Source: Catellatospora bangladeshensis (GTDB taxonomy: Bacteria > Actinomycetota > Actinomycetes > Mycobacteriales > Micromonosporaceae). From it: a DNA stretch of 62,797 nt. A program made the position numbers and the translations under genes. The notes under the pieces are model-generated. The model made no database searches. It was not told where the DNA came from and saw only the letters and a program-made list of their open reading frames with translations. This document shows positions 17,477-25,912 of this stretch, piece by piece. How positions within the stretch are numbered: position 1 is the stretch's first letter; every line of letters begins with the position of its first letter. The stretch spans positions 1 through 62,797 of the forward strand of contig NZ_BONF01000037.1 of the NCBI RefSeq assembly GCF_016862575.1, written 5' to 3'.

Positions 17477-17887
17477 TCAGCCGCCCGCCTCGCGCCGCTG
17501 CACCAGCCGCTGCATCTCGTACCCGGTGAGGCTCGCCGTGGGCAGGCCCCGGGAGAGCTTGAAGTCGATGCCGCCGTCGATGAACGGCAGCGCGGCGGGC
17601 AGGTGCACGGCGTCCCCGCCGCGTACCTCCCAGATGAGGTGAGCCGCGCCCAGCGTCGCCCAACCGCCCTGCTCGCCCTGGATGAGGGCGCGCAGGTCGG
17701 CCAGGAAGGCGGTGGGCTCGGCGCTCAGCTCCTGCATGAACGGCGCGATGCAGCTCGACCACACCTCACCGCTGTCGACACCGGCGCTCTGCGAGTCGAG
17801 GCTGAACCGGCCCAGCAGCTCCAGCCGCCGGATCATGTCACTCGGAAAGCGCGACGCGGGCTTTCGCGTGAACCATCGCATGGCCAT
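17477..17887 (-). CDS. Hypothetical protein, first gene of a two-gene unit
   Basis: A 136-residue protein beginning MAMRWFTRKPASRFPSDMI, with mixed helices and no signal or membrane segment. ATG 17887 or 17881 may be used. It is followed almost without gap by another unknown small protein, which suggests joint function. No family is recognised. Confidence 0.55.
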   Translation of the reverse strand: MAMRWFTRKPASRFPSDMIRRLELLGRFSLDSQSAGVDSGEVWSSCIAPFMQELSAEPTAFLADLRALIQGEQGGWATLGAAHLIWEVRGGDAVHLPAALPFIDGGIDFKLSRGLPTASLTGYEMQRLVQRREAGG

Positions 17888-17926
17888 CTCTGACGGACGG
17901 GCCGGTGCGCGCCGCCGCGTAGTGCA

Positions 17927-17970
17927 CGAGGCTCCCGCCGCGCTGCTGGAACAGCATGACGGGAGCCTCG
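17927..17970 (-). terminator. Terminator after the 5'-nucleotidase gene
   Basis: CGAGGCTCCCG (17927-17937) and CGGGAGCCTCG (17960-17970) form a perfect 11-bp stem with a nested GCTG/CAGC stem. The same GGCTCCCG/CGGGAGCC arms recur in the terminator at 61598-61637. Confidence 0.75.
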
Positions 17971-17981
17971 TACGACGGCCG

Positions 17982-19775
17982 TCAGAAGACCGGGACGCCC
18001 TCGCGGACGAGACGCCAGTTCGGCTGGAAGAAGTCGGCCGGGTCGATGACGCCCTTGCCCTGCGCCCAGTCGATGAGCAGCTGGCGGATCTCCTGCTGCG
18101 CGTTGTACACCTGCGTCTTGACGATGCCGGGGAAGCCGCCGCCGCCGCTGCGCCGGTAGTTGTTCACCGCGACGACGAAGCGGTCGCCGTCGGCCACCGG
18201 GGTGGTCGTGCCAGCGTGGTTCAGCGCGGTGATGCGCTGCCCCACCGGCTTGCTGATGTCGATGTCGTAGTCGATGCCGGAGAACGTGTCGTAGTTGTAG
18301 TCCGGCACGGCCGGCTCGCTGATCGTCGCCGGGTCGACCACGGCGCCCACCGCGTGCGTGCGGAAGTACTTCGCCGAGTACTCCAGGTACGCCCGCACCT
18401 CGGCGCCGGTGAGCACGACCGCCTCGAGGGTGTTGTCGTAGATGTACAGGCCCGCGACGTCCTTGATCTTCACGTCGCCGGCCGGGAACAGCGCCGTCCG
18501 GCTGAACGGCGCCGAGATCGACAGCACCGGCAGGGACGCGTACTCGGTGCCGGCCATGGCGGCGGCGACCGTGTCGGTCTGCACCTTGTTGATGAAGTCG
18601 AGGATCGGCGTGTCGACGTAGCGCGACTGCGCCGCGGACAGCTCCACCACCGAGGTCGCGACCACCTGGTTGGTGTAGGCCACGGTCTTGTCGTGCTGGG
18701 CCTTCACGGCCGCGACGACTTTAGGGTCCTCCACCACGGTGTTGGTGTTGAGCATGGTCGCGTGCTTGCTCAGCACCTTCCAGCGGCCGCGCTCGCGGGT
18801 CAGCGTGAAGTCCATGCGGGTGACCCGCTGGCCCCACTTCGACGGCTCCGAGGTCAGCACCTGCTCGCCGGTCGCCTCGTTGGTGACGAACTTCTCCACG
18901 ATCTCGGCGTGCGCGTGCCCGAACAGGATCGCGTCGATCCCGGGCACCTGCTGCGCGATCAGCGCGGTCGGGTTCTCGTTCGGCAGCTCGGTGCCGTAGC
19001 TGGAGGTGCCGCTGTCGCCGCCGTGCGCCGAGATCAGCACGATGTCCGCGCCCCGCTCCCGCATGATCGGGACGTACTTCGCGGCTGTGGCGATCATGTC
19101 CTCGAACCGCAGCACGCCCTCGACGTTGGCCTTGTCCCAGATCGCGACGCCCGGGTTGGTCAGGCCCAGGATGCCGACCCGCAGCGACGGCGCGCCGTGG
19201 CCCAGCGACACCTTCTTGATCACGTACGGCTCGAACGCGGGCTTGCCGTTGCGCACCTTGACCGCGTTGGCGGCCAGCGCCGGGAAGCCGAGCTGCCGGA
19301 TCCACAGGTCCAGCAGCGGCAGGCCGTAGTTGAACTCGTGGTTGCCCAGCGTGATGGCGTCGTAGTCGATGACGTTCATGGCGCGCGCCATCGGGTGCCG
19401 CTCGCCGGTCTGCGTGATCGGCTCCTGCTTGGCGTAGAACGTCGCCAGCGGGGTGCCCTGGATGGTGTCGCCCGCGTCGAGCACGATGGTCGCCTTGCCG
19501 CGGCGCTCGGCCCGGATCTGGTTGACCAGGGTGGCCACCTTCGCGACGCCGACGTCGTTGTGCGCGCTGTCGTCGTACTCCTTGTCGCGGTAGTAGTCCC
19601 AGTTGAAGACGTTGCCGTGGGTGTCGGACGTGCCCAGGACGGTCAGGTCCCAGGTCGTGGGCTGGTCCTTCGCGCTCGCGTGCGCCGGTGCGGCGGCCAG
19701 CGGAGCCGCGACCACGGCCGCGGCGGCACCGGTGAGCAGCTGCCGGCGGGACGGCATGCCGGTGGGGGTGGTCAT
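17982..19775 (-). CDS. Tat-exported bifunctional 5'-nucleotidase/2',3'-cyclic phosphodiesterase
   Basis: A 597-residue UshA-type enzyme. A twin-arginine signal (SRRQLL near residue 10, ASA cleavage) is followed by the metallophosphatase domain with TSDTHGN, LDAGDTIQG, TLGNHEFNYG, SAHGGDS and FGHAHAEI. The C-terminal substrate-binding 5'-nucleotidase domain has NNYRRSGGGGFPG. It dephosphorylates extracellular nucleotides and scavenges phosphate or nucleosides. ATG 19775 is preferred over GTG 19778 for the AAGG 8 bases upstream. Folding before export fits its dinuclear metal centre. It is monocistronic. Confidence 0.9.
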   Translation of the reverse strand: MTTPTGMPSRRQLLTGAAAAVVAAPLAAAPAHASAKDQPTTWDLTVLGTSDTHGNVFNWDYYRDKEYDDSAHNDVGVAKVATLVNQIRAERRGKATIVLDAGDTIQGTPLATFYAKQEPITQTGERHPMARAMNVIDYDAITLGNHEFNYGLPLLDLWIRQLGFPALAANAVKVRNGKPAFEPYVIKKVSLGHGAPSLRVGILGLTNPGVAIWDKANVEGVLRFEDMIATAAKYVPIMRERGADIVLISAHGGDSGTSSYGTELPNENPTALIAQQVPGIDAILFGHAHAEIVEKFVTNEATGEQVLTSEPSKWGQRVTRMDFTLTRERGRWKVLSKHATMLNTNTVVEDPKVVAAVKAQHDKTVAYTNQVVATSVVELSAAQSRYVDTPILDFINKVQTDTVAAAMAGTEYASLPVLSISAPFSRTALFPAGDVKIKDVAGLYIYDNTLEAVVLTGAEVRAYLEYSAKYFRTHAVGAVVDPATISEPAVPDYNYDTFSGIDYDIDISKPVGQRITALNHAGTTTPVADGDRFVVAVNNYRRSGGGGFPGIVKTQVYNAQQEIRQLLIDWAQGKGVIDPADFFQPNWRLVREGVPVF

Positions 19776-19905
19776 CACTCGTACCTTTCGAGGCGGGGCG
19801 CCTGGGGTGCGGCGCCGTCCGGCACCCTAGCCGTACGGCGGAACTCGATGCCACCCGATCAGGCGTAAAGGGAGGTAGTCAACTCCTCCGCGCTGCGGGA
19901 AGCGG

Positions 19906-20634
19906 TCAGGCGGGCGGGCGCACCAGGGGCAGCGCCGTGAGCGCCAGCCCGGTGAGCAGGCCCGCCCCGTGGGCGTCGCCGATCACCGCCATCGCCACGG
20001 CGGCGGTGAGCACAAGCGCGGCGAGGCCGGCGGTGAGCGGGCGGCGCAGGCCGGCACGGTGCGCGGCCGCCGCCGCGGCGAGCGCCAGGGTGCCCGCGAC
20101 CGTCGCGGCAAGCACGCCCCACGCGGCGAGCACGCTCAGGTAGACGGCGAAGTGTGCGGCGTAGAGCAGGGTCGGCAGCGGCGGAAGGCGCCGGGTGCGC
20201 CAGGCCAGTACGACCAGGGCGCCGATCAGGCCCGCGACGGCGTCGGAGGAGCCGCCGCCGCTGTCCGCGGGCCGCAGCACGAGCATGAATACGCCACCGG
20301 CCAGGCCGGACGCCAGGAAGACCAGCAGCCACCGGAGGCGTCCGTACGCCCGCTCCACCGCCGCCCCGACCAGCAGCAGCCCGAGCGTGTTGTACGCGAA
20401 CTGCCCCCACCCGGACGGCTGCACCAGCAGCGCGCCGATCAGCCGCCACCACTGCCCGCCGTGCACGATGTCCGGGGAGCGCTGCAGCGCGCCGACCACG
20501 GCGGGCTGCGCGACCTGCGCCGCGAACACCAGCGTGCCGAGCAGCGCGACGCCCAGCGTGAGCGGGTACGCCCGCAGCACGCGCGCCAGAGCCGGTCGTG
20601 GCGGATCGACGGGGGTGACGGTCACGGCGCCCAT
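19906..20634 (-). CDS. Rhomboid-family intramembrane serine protease
   Basis: A 242-residue membrane protein with about seven hydrophobic segments. The first luminal loop has HGGQWWRLIGALLVQPSGWGQFAYN, the rhomboid WR/H-N region. The catalytic Ser is probably in GGGSSDAVAGLIGA, a variant of GxSG with Asp after the second Ser. The catalytic His is in GDAHGAGLLTG, an HxxGxxxG-type motif. Substrates in the cell membrane are unknown. ATG 20634 lacks a good ribosome binding site, so a slightly later GTG is possible. It is divergent from the DJ-1 family gene. Confidence 0.8.
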   Translation of the reverse strand: MGAVTVTPVDPPRPALARVLRAYPLTLGVALLGTLVFAAQVAQPAVVGALQRSPDIVHGGQWWRLIGALLVQPSGWGQFAYNTLGLLLVGAAVERAYGRLRWLLVFLASGLAGGVFMLVLRPADSGGGSSDAVAGLIGALVVLAWRTRRLPPLPTLLYAAHFAVYLSVLAAWGVLAATVAGTLALAAAAAAHRAGLRRPLTAGLAALVLTAAVAMAVIGDAHGAGLLTGLALTALPLVRPPA

Positions 20635-20733
20635 GGTGCCGCATCCGCGCATCCCCCGGCTGCCCCGGAGCCCGGCCGGTATCCTGACCAGGTCAGCTGA
20701 TCTCACCCCCGCACGGCACAGGAGGTGGGGTTG

Positions 20734-21423
20734 ATGAAGGTCCTGATGGTGCTGACCTCCCACGACCAGCTCGGGGACACCGGCCGCAAGACGGGCTTCT
20801 GGCTCGAGGAGCTCGCCGCGCCCTACTACCGCTTCCGCGACGCCGGATGGGAGATCACGCTGGCCTCCCCGCGCGGCGGGCGCCCGCCGCTGGACCCCAA
20901 GAGCAACGAACCGGAGTCCCAGACCGACCTCACCCGGCGGTTCGAGGCCGACCCCGCCGCGGAGGCCCAGCTCGACGCGACGCTGCGGCTCGACTCGGTG
21001 TCCGCCGACGACTTCGACACCGTCTTCTACCCGGGCGGGCACGGCCCGATGTGGGATCTGGCCGAGGACACCACCTCGATCCGCCTGATCGAGCAGACCG
21101 TCCGCTCGGGCAAGGCCATCGCGCTGGTGTGCCACGCTCCGGGCGCGCTGCGCCACACCCGGACGCCCGACGGCGCTCCACTGGTCGCGGGCCGGCGGGT
21201 CACCGGCTTCACCGACAGCGAGGAGGAGGCCGTCGGCCTGACCAAGGTCGTGCCGTTCCTGGTGGAGGACGAACTCGTCGCCAAGGGAGCCGAGTTCTCC
21301 AAGGCCGGCGACTGGGAGCCGTACGTGGTGACCGACGGGCTGCTCGTCACGGGCCAGAATCCCGCCTCCTCGGGCCCGGCGGCCGACCGGCTGATCTCGA
21401 TGGTGCGCAGTCTGCGCGGATAG
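20734..21423 (+). CDS. DJ-1/PfpI (Hsp31-like) class I glutamine amidotransferase-fold protein
   Basis: A 229-residue protein. It has a W-L-E-E segment at 23-26 (conserved acid near the nucleophile) and the nucleophile elbow LVCHAPGAL with C133-H134. FYPGGHGPMWDL precedes it, as in Hsp31-type glyoxalase/deglycase chaperones. It probably detoxifies methylglyoxal or protects proteins. ATG 20734 has AGGAGG 8 bases upstream. It leads a possible operon with the DUF1905 and TIGR03086-type genes downstream. Confidence 0.85.
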   Translation: MKVLMVLTSHDQLGDTGRKTGFWLEELAAPYYRFRDAGWEITLASPRGGRPPLDPKSNEPESQTDLTRRFEADPAAEAQLDATLRLDSVSADDFDTVFYPGGHGPMWDLAEDTTSIRLIEQTVRSGKAIALVCHAPGALRHTRTPDGAPLVAGRRVTGFTDSEEEAVGLTKVVPFLVEDELVAKGAEFSKAGDWEPYVVTDGLLVTGQNPASSGPAADRLISMVRSLRG

Positions 21424-21444
21424 CGCGGCTCCTATCCTGGCCGG

Positions 21445-21732
21445 ATGGAGCTGACGTTCAGTGGCGAGCTGTGGTTCTGGCGCGGCCCGGCACCGTGGCA
21501 CTTCGTCACCGTCCCGGAGGACGAGTGCCGCGCGCTGGCGGCCACGGCCCCCTCGGTGACGTACGGCTGGGGCATGATTCCGGTGTCGGCGCGGATCGGC
21601 GCCGCCGAGTGGACGACGTCGCTGTGGCCCAAGGACGGCCGCTACCTAGTGCCGGTCAAGGCATGGGTACGCAAGGCCGAGGGCCTCGGCGTCGGCGACC
21701 TGGTGGCGGTCCGGCTCACCGTCGGCGCCTGA
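21445..21732 (+). CDS. DUF1905-domain small protein
   Basis: A 95-residue protein beginning MELTFSGELWFWRGPAPWHFV, with the W-GMIPVSA and W-TSLWP-KDGRYLVPVKAWVR pattern typical of DUF1905 beta-barrel proteins. It spans the whole small domain. It lies 21 bases after the DJ-1 family gene and before the TIGR03086-type gene. Molecular function is unknown. Confidence 0.8.
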   Translation: MELTFSGELWFWRGPAPWHFVTVPEDECRALAATAPSVTYGWGMIPVSARIGAAEWTTSLWPKDGRYLVPVKAWVRKAEGLGVGDLVAVRLTVGA

Positions 21733-21756
21733 GTCCACCTCCGGAGGGAGCAGAAC

Positions 21757-22311
21757 ATGACCACTGCCGCTGCCGAGCACCGTACCGTCGCGGGCGGCTT
21801 CACCGACCGGGTCCGCGGCGTCGCCCCCGACGGCTGGGACGCCCCGGCGCCGGTCGCGGGCTGGGCGGCCCGGGACGTGGTGCGGCACCTGGTCGAGTGG
21901 TTCCCCGGGTTCCTGAAGGCCGGGTCGGGCATCGACCTGCCGCACGGCCCGTCGGCCGACGAGGACCCGGTCGCGGCGTGGACCGTGCACAGCGACGGCG
22001 TGCAGGCGCTGCTGGACGACCCGGCCACGGCGGGCCGTACGCTGACCAACCCGCACCTGGGCGAGCTGCCGCTCGACATCGCGATCGACCGGTTCTACAC
22101 CAGCGACGTGTTCATGCACACCTGGGATCTGGCCCGCGCCACCGGCCAGGACGAGAAGCTGGATCCGGTGAGGTGCGCCGCGCTGCTCGAGGGCATGCTG
22201 CCCATGGACGAGGTGCTGCGCGCCAGCGGCCAGTACGGGCCGCGGGTCGAGGTCCCCGACGACGCCGACGTGCAGACGCGGCTGCTCGCCTTCATCGGCC
22301 GCACCCCCTGA
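21757..22311 (+). CDS. TIGR03086/maleylpyruvate isomerase N-terminal-like metal-binding protein
   Basis: A 184-residue four-helix DinB/MDMPI-like protein. HLVEWFPGF (first metal His) and FMHTWDLARATGQ (second His and Trp-Asp) are the family signatures. ATG 21757 has GGAGG 8-9 bases upstream. Members are mycothiol-dependent isomerase relatives in actinobacteria, but most lack an assigned substrate. Confidence 0.85.
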   Translation: MTTAAAEHRTVAGGFTDRVRGVAPDGWDAPAPVAGWAARDVVRHLVEWFPGFLKAGSGIDLPHGPSADEDPVAAWTVHSDGVQALLDDPATAGRTLTNPHLGELPLDIAIDRFYTSDVFMHTWDLARATGQDEKLDPVRCAALLEGMLPMDEVLRASGQYGPRVEVPDDADVQTRLLAFIGRTP

Positions 22312-22323
22312 CGGCTCCTCGGG

Positions 22324-22758
22324 TCAGCCGCCCGGCCGCGTCCGCTCGGTGAGGCGCTCGAAGCGCTGCCGGGCGGCCTGCGGCGTGCCCAGCCCCAGCC
22401 CGAACGCGATCGCCTGCCAGGTGAGCCCCCGGCTGCGGGACAGGTCCAGCAGCCCGGCCTCCAGCGCGTCGAGTTCGGCCCGCACCCGCGGGATCAGGGT
22501 GAGCGCCGCGGTGAGGTCCACGTCGTCGACGGGCTCCTCGCCGTGCTCCGGCTCGGCGGAGCCCGCGGCCAGCGACATCACCAGCGACACGGCCTCGTAG
22601 GGGTCGAGGATCACCGCGTGCCGCCAGCGGGTCCGCCTGCCCTCGGTGGCGCCGTGGCGCTCGGTGATCCGGCTGAGCGCGGCGAAGTCCCGGTGCGCCC
22701 GCGCGCGTCCGGGGTCGGGCTGGGTGAACTGGTCGTCGTTCGAAGCACGCTCGGTCAT
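22324..22758 (-). CDS. Putative DNA-binding protein with C-terminal HTH
   Basis: A 144-residue protein. The N-terminal half carries ALSRITERHGATEGRRTRW and an acidic linker. The C-terminal half, DLSRSRGLTWQAIAFGLGLGTPQAARQRFERL, forms a helix-turn-helix like those of small actinobacterial regulators. It is divergent from the LCP gene and may act at their shared promoter region. No specific family function is known to me. Confidence 0.65.
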   Translation of the reverse strand: MTERASNDDQFTQPDPGRARAHRDFAALSRITERHGATEGRRTRWRHAVILDPYEAVSLVMSLAAGSAEPEHGEEPVDDVDLTAALTLIPRVRAELDALEAGLLDLSRSRGLTWQAIAFGLGLGTPQAARQRFERLTERTRPGG

Positions 22759-22804
22759 GCTGCACAGTCAACCACTTGAACGATCCGTTGTCAACGAAAT
22801 GTTG

Positions 22805-22819
22805 TGAACGTTCTGTTCA
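22805..22819. promoter_or_regulatory. Inverted repeat between divergent genes
   Basis: TGAAC-GTTCT-GTTCA is a perfect 5-base-arm inverted repeat in an AT-richer stretch with several further GTTG/GAAC half-sites, between the HTH gene and the LCP gene. It is a candidate operator. Confidence 0.4.
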
Positions 22820-22849
22820 TAGGCGGGCCGACTTGAGCCGCGTGTCGTT

Positions 22850-24115
22850 GTGCATGTCGTGGCACGACAGCGGCATGAGGCGGCCCGGTGGGCCCGGTGG
22901 TGCGTGACGGCGGGCACGGCTCTGATGGTGTTCAGCGGGGCGATGCTGGTCATGGTGGATCGGGCGGTCGCCCGCTACGAGAACGCGGTGCATCAGGAGG
23001 ACCTGTTCGGCGACGAGGGCGCCGCCGCGGCGGGGCCCTCGGCCCCGGCCCGGCCGGCCGACATCCGCGGGCCGCTGAACATCCTGCTCGCCGGCATCGA
23101 CCCGCGCCACGACGATCCGAACTGGATCCCGCGCGCGGACTCCGTGCTGGTCATGCACATCCCCGCCGGGCTGGACCGCGGCTACCTGTTCTCCCTGCCC
23201 CGTGACCTGCTGGTGGCGATCCCGCCGTTCCCCAAGTCCGGCTACGGCGGCAACGCCTCCGACAAGCTCGCCCACGCCATGTTCTTCGGCGCGCAGACGC
23301 CCGGGGTCCGCCGCGCGAACTACGCCCAGGGCTTCGAGCTGCTCAGCGCCGCGGTCAGCCGGTACACCGGGATCAAGCGGTTCGACGCCGGCGCGATCAT
23401 CGACTTCAGCGGGTTCGAGGACGTCGTCGACGCGCTCGGCGGCATCGACATGGTCGTCGACCAGCGGGTCGCCTCCATCCACCGCGAACCGGACGGCGAC
23501 CCCCGCGACCACGGCAAGAGCAGCACGGGCTACGTCGGCCCGCAGATGGTGTACGAGCCCGGCAAGCGCCACTTCAAGGGCTGGCAGGCGCTGGACTACG
23601 CGCGCCAGCGCTACATCCCCGGCGGCGACTACGCCCGCCAGCGCCACCAGCAGCAGCTGGTCCGCGCGATCGTCGCGAAGGCGTTCAGCGGCGACCTGCT
23701 CACCGACCCGCTGCGCCTGGACAAGGTGCTGCGCACCGTCGGCGGCTCGCTGACCTTCAGCGGGCGCGGGCACAGCATCGTCGACTGGGCGTTCGCGCTG
23801 CAGGACCTGCGCCCCTCCGGGATGACCATGGTCCGCCTGTCGGGCGGCGGGGTGGGGCGCTGGGTCGAGGACAAGTCCGACGACGACAAGAAGGACGAGC
23901 CCAAGGACGACGGCGGCGACGACGGCAAGACCGACCCGGACGACACCAAGGGCGACGACAAGAAGGACGACAAGAAGAAGGACGATAAGCCCAAGCTGAA
24001 GTACGAGTATCTGGGCGAACAGCTGGATGTGCTGTCCAGGCAGTTCCTCGCCTCGGTGGCGGCCGGCTCGGTGGAGAACTTCATGGCCTTCCACCCCGCG
24101 ATGATCAGCAAGTGA
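22850..24115 (+). CDS. LytR-CpsA-Psr (LCP) family cell-wall glycopolymer ligase
   Basis: A 421-residue membrane-anchored enzyme. A single hydrophobic segment (about 16-38) is followed by the LCP domain with LLAGIDPRHDD, ADSVLVMHI, LFSLPRDLLVAIP and GWQALDYARQRY. Conserved Arg and Asp residues bind the polyprenyl pyrophosphate. LCP proteins attach teichoic-acid-like polymers or arabinogalactan to peptidoglycan. Residues about 345-385 are a Lys/Asp-rich low-complexity insert (DDDKKDE repeats) before the last helices, an unusual charged linker. GTG 22850 is tentative; GTG 22859 is also possible. Confidence 0.85.
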   Translation: MHVVARQRHEAARWARWCVTAGTALMVFSGAMLVMVDRAVARYENAVHQEDLFGDEGAAAAGPSAPARPADIRGPLNILLAGIDPRHDDPNWIPRADSVLVMHIPAGLDRGYLFSLPRDLLVAIPPFPKSGYGGNASDKLAHAMFFGAQTPGVRRANYAQGFELLSAAVSRYTGIKRFDAGAIIDFSGFEDVVDALGGIDMVVDQRVASIHREPDGDPRDHGKSSTGYVGPQMVYEPGKRHFKGWQALDYARQRYIPGGDYARQRHQQQLVRAIVAKAFSGDLLTDPLRLDKVLRTVGGSLTFSGRGHSIVDWAFALQDLRPSGMTMVRLSGGGVGRWVEDKSDDDKKDEPKDDGGDDGKTDPDDTKGDDKKDDKKKDDKPKLKYEYLGEQLDVLSRQFLASVAAGSVENFMAFHPAMISK

Positions 24116-24157
24116 CCGGTGCCGCGGGCGGACCGGACGGCCCGCCCGCGGCACCGG
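24116..24157. terminator. Bidirectional terminator, 16-bp perfect stem
   Basis: Arms at 24116-24131 and 24142-24157 pair perfectly with a 10-base loop. The hairpin exactly fills the gap between the convergent LCP and tyrosinase genes. Confidence 0.8.
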
Positions 24158-24160
24158 CGC

Positions 24161-25153
24161 TCACCCGAGCGAGTCGTAGCTGTACCAGGCGGCCGGGTCG
24201 AGGGTCTGCGCCGGGGTCAGCGGCTCGCCGAGCAGCGTCACCATGGTGTCGTTCAGGCCTTGCCCGCTGGGCACCTGGTCGTCGGCGGCGCCGGGCGAGT
24301 AGCTGCGGCCCCGCTTGGTCAGCCACGCCTCCCACAGCCGGTCCACGTTGCAGTGGTTGAGGTAGAACAGCGGGTCGTTGGGCGAGCTGCCCGGACCCAT
24401 GTCGCCGCCCACCCACACGTGCACCCGGTTGTGCATCTGCGGGCCGCCCGCCTGCCCGGGACGGCGCGGGTCCAGCCAGCCCTCGACCCGGTTGCGGAAG
24501 CCGTCGGAGCTGACGTCCCACGGCGCGCTGTCGTAGCCGAGACCGTCCTCGAGCACCCACTTGGCGTCCTCGGCCGTCGGCAGGCCGGGCACGTCGGCGT
24601 CGGTGCCGGCCTGGCGCTGCAGCGGCCGCGGCTCGATCGACCACAGCTGGGTGCCGTGGCCGACCAGCCGCACCCGCATCGCGGCCAGCGGCCCGCTGAC
24701 CACGTCGCCGCGGGCGTCGCCGAGCGCCGCCTCGCCCCACAGGGAGCTGCTGTGCTGCTGGTCGGTGGGCAGGCCGCCGTCGACGGTCCAGTCCCAGTAC
24801 GGCAGGCCCGCCTCCGGGTCGCCGGTGACCCGCTGGATCTGCTGCTCCAGGCGCAGCAGGTACATCCGGTGCCAGGGCAGGAAGATCGGGCCGCCGTGCG
24901 CCAGGTTGCGCATGGGCCGGGACGGGGAGCTGGGCATCTGCATGGCCAGGAAGTGCCACAGCACGAACAGGTCCCAGGTGGTCAGCGGCTGGTCCACGCC
25001 GTAGAGGCGGAACCCGGGCACCGACGGGGCCAGCAGCTGGTTGAGCTGCGAGGTGGTGTAGCCGGACTGCTCCGCGTTGAGCGCGACCACGCCCTCGACG
25101 AAGCGAGTGCGGGCGGCCTCGGAGGTCTGGATGTTGGCGCGTACGGCGGTCAT
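24161..25153 (-). CDS. melC2: Tyrosinase (type 3 copper oxidase)
   Basis: A 330-residue enzyme that oxidises monophenols and o-diphenols to quinones for melanin. Copper A ligands are H67 (LWHFLA), H86 (LAHGGP) and H95 (LPWHRMYLLRLE). Copper B ligands are in MHNRVHVWVGGDM and FYLNHCNVDRLWEAW. It has no signal peptide. ATG 25153 shares one base with the TGA of the upstream caddie gene (TGATG), so translation is coupled. It is larger than the roughly 275-residue Streptomyces MelC2. Confidence 0.9.
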   Translation of the reverse strand: MTAVRANIQTSEAARTRFVEGVVALNAEQSGYTTSQLNQLLAPSVPGFRLYGVDQPLTTWDLFVLWHFLAMQMPSSPSRPMRNLAHGGPIFLPWHRMYLLRLEQQIQRVTGDPEAGLPYWDWTVDGGLPTDQQHSSSLWGEAALGDARGDVVSGPLAAMRVRLVGHGTQLWSIEPRPLQRQAGTDADVPGLPTAEDAKWVLEDGLGYDSAPWDVSSDGFRNRVEGWLDPRRPGQAGGPQMHNRVHVWVGGDMGPGSSPNDPLFYLNHCNVDRLWEAWLTKRGRSYSPGAADDQVPSGQGLNDTMVTLLGEPLTPAQTLDPAAWYSYDSLG

Positions 25154-25743
25154 CAGTGGCCTTCCCCGTGCTGGTGGTCGTGCGCGTGCCCGTGGTCGTG
25201 CGACGCGGGGGCCGGGGTGGGCGCCGGGGTGGGGCTCTGCGGCTGCGGCGCGTCCGGCTGGGGCGCCGGGTGCTGGTGCTCGCCGTGCTGGTGGCCGGCG
25301 TCGTGCTGGTGCTCGCCGTGCTCCTCGCCGGGGGCGGGGATGCAGCAGGTGGTGCCGTTGCCGCAGTGGTCGCCGTGCTCGCCGACGGCGCAGCCGAGCT
25401 GGTCGACTGCGGGCGGCTCGGTGCCGAAGTAGTCCAGCACGCGCTTGCACATGTCGATCGCCGACGGCAGCGCGTACTGCGGCAGGCCGTGGTAGTGCAC
25501 CGCCCCGTTGTCGAGGACCTCCAGGCCGCCCTCCAGCGGCTTGCCGTCAATCGTGATCTTGTACGTGGTCTCGATGCGGATCTCGTGACCCTTGTGCACC
25601 GTGCTGCGCACCGACGTCGACACCCCGTCCGTGCCGTGGGCGTGGCCGTGCCCGGCCGTCGCCGGATCCGGCAGGCCGTAGCCGCCGGCGCGCAGCGCGG
25701 CCGTGAAGTCGGCCGGCGCTCCGTCGTCCTTGGTAAAACTCAC
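25153..25743 (-). CDS. melC1: MelC1-like tyrosinase caddie with His/Cys-rich tail
   Basis: A 196-residue protein. Residues about 45-107 resemble the MelC1 copper-transfer domain (KGHEIRIETTYKITIDG, NGAVHYHGLPQYALPSAID). The N-terminus lacks the Tat signal usual for MelC1 and carries GHGHAH. The last 70 residues contain a CCIP motif, further Cys (HGDHCGNG) and 14 His after it in EHGEHQH and HDHGHAHDHQH repeats. This looks like a built-in copper store. GTG 25743 has GGAGG 4 bases upstream. It is cotranslated with the tyrosinase. Assignment rests on the central domain and gene order. Confidence 0.75.
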   Translation of the reverse strand: MSFTKDDGAPADFTAALRAGGYGLPDPATAGHGHAHGTDGVSTSVRSTVHKGHEIRIETTYKITIDGKPLEGGLEVLDNGAVHYHGLPQYALPSAIDMCKRVLDYFGTEPPAVDQLGCAVGEHGDHCGNGTTCCIPAPGEEHGEHQHDAGHQHGEHQHPAPQPDAPQPQSPTPAPTPAPASHDHGHAHDHQHGEGH

Positions 25744-25766
25744 TGTTCCTCCACCGTCTGCACACG

Positions 25767-25797
25767 ACGCCCCGCGGCCGGTGAGGCGGCGGGGCGT
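25767..25797 (-). terminator. Hairpin between MFS gene and tyrosinase operon
   Basis: ACGCCCCGC (25767-25775) and GCGGGGCGT (25789-25797) form a perfect 9-bp stem downstream of the MFS stop and upstream of the caddie start. It may end MFS transcription or sit in the caddie leader. Confidence 0.5.
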
Positions 25798-25912
25798 AGG
25801 CAATGTGCCACCGCCACCGCGCCGCGACAACGCGGCGGCGGCATTCCGACAGGCGGAGTGGACACTCGGCGGGCGGCGACGCCGTTCGGTCCGCCGGGCT
25901 CGTCCGGGGCGG

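Noticed and set aside
23880-24000. Lys/Asp-rich stretch in the LCP protein considered as a frame error.
   Set aside because: The reading frame continues into a conserved C-terminal segment; it is a low-complexity linker, not a frameshift.
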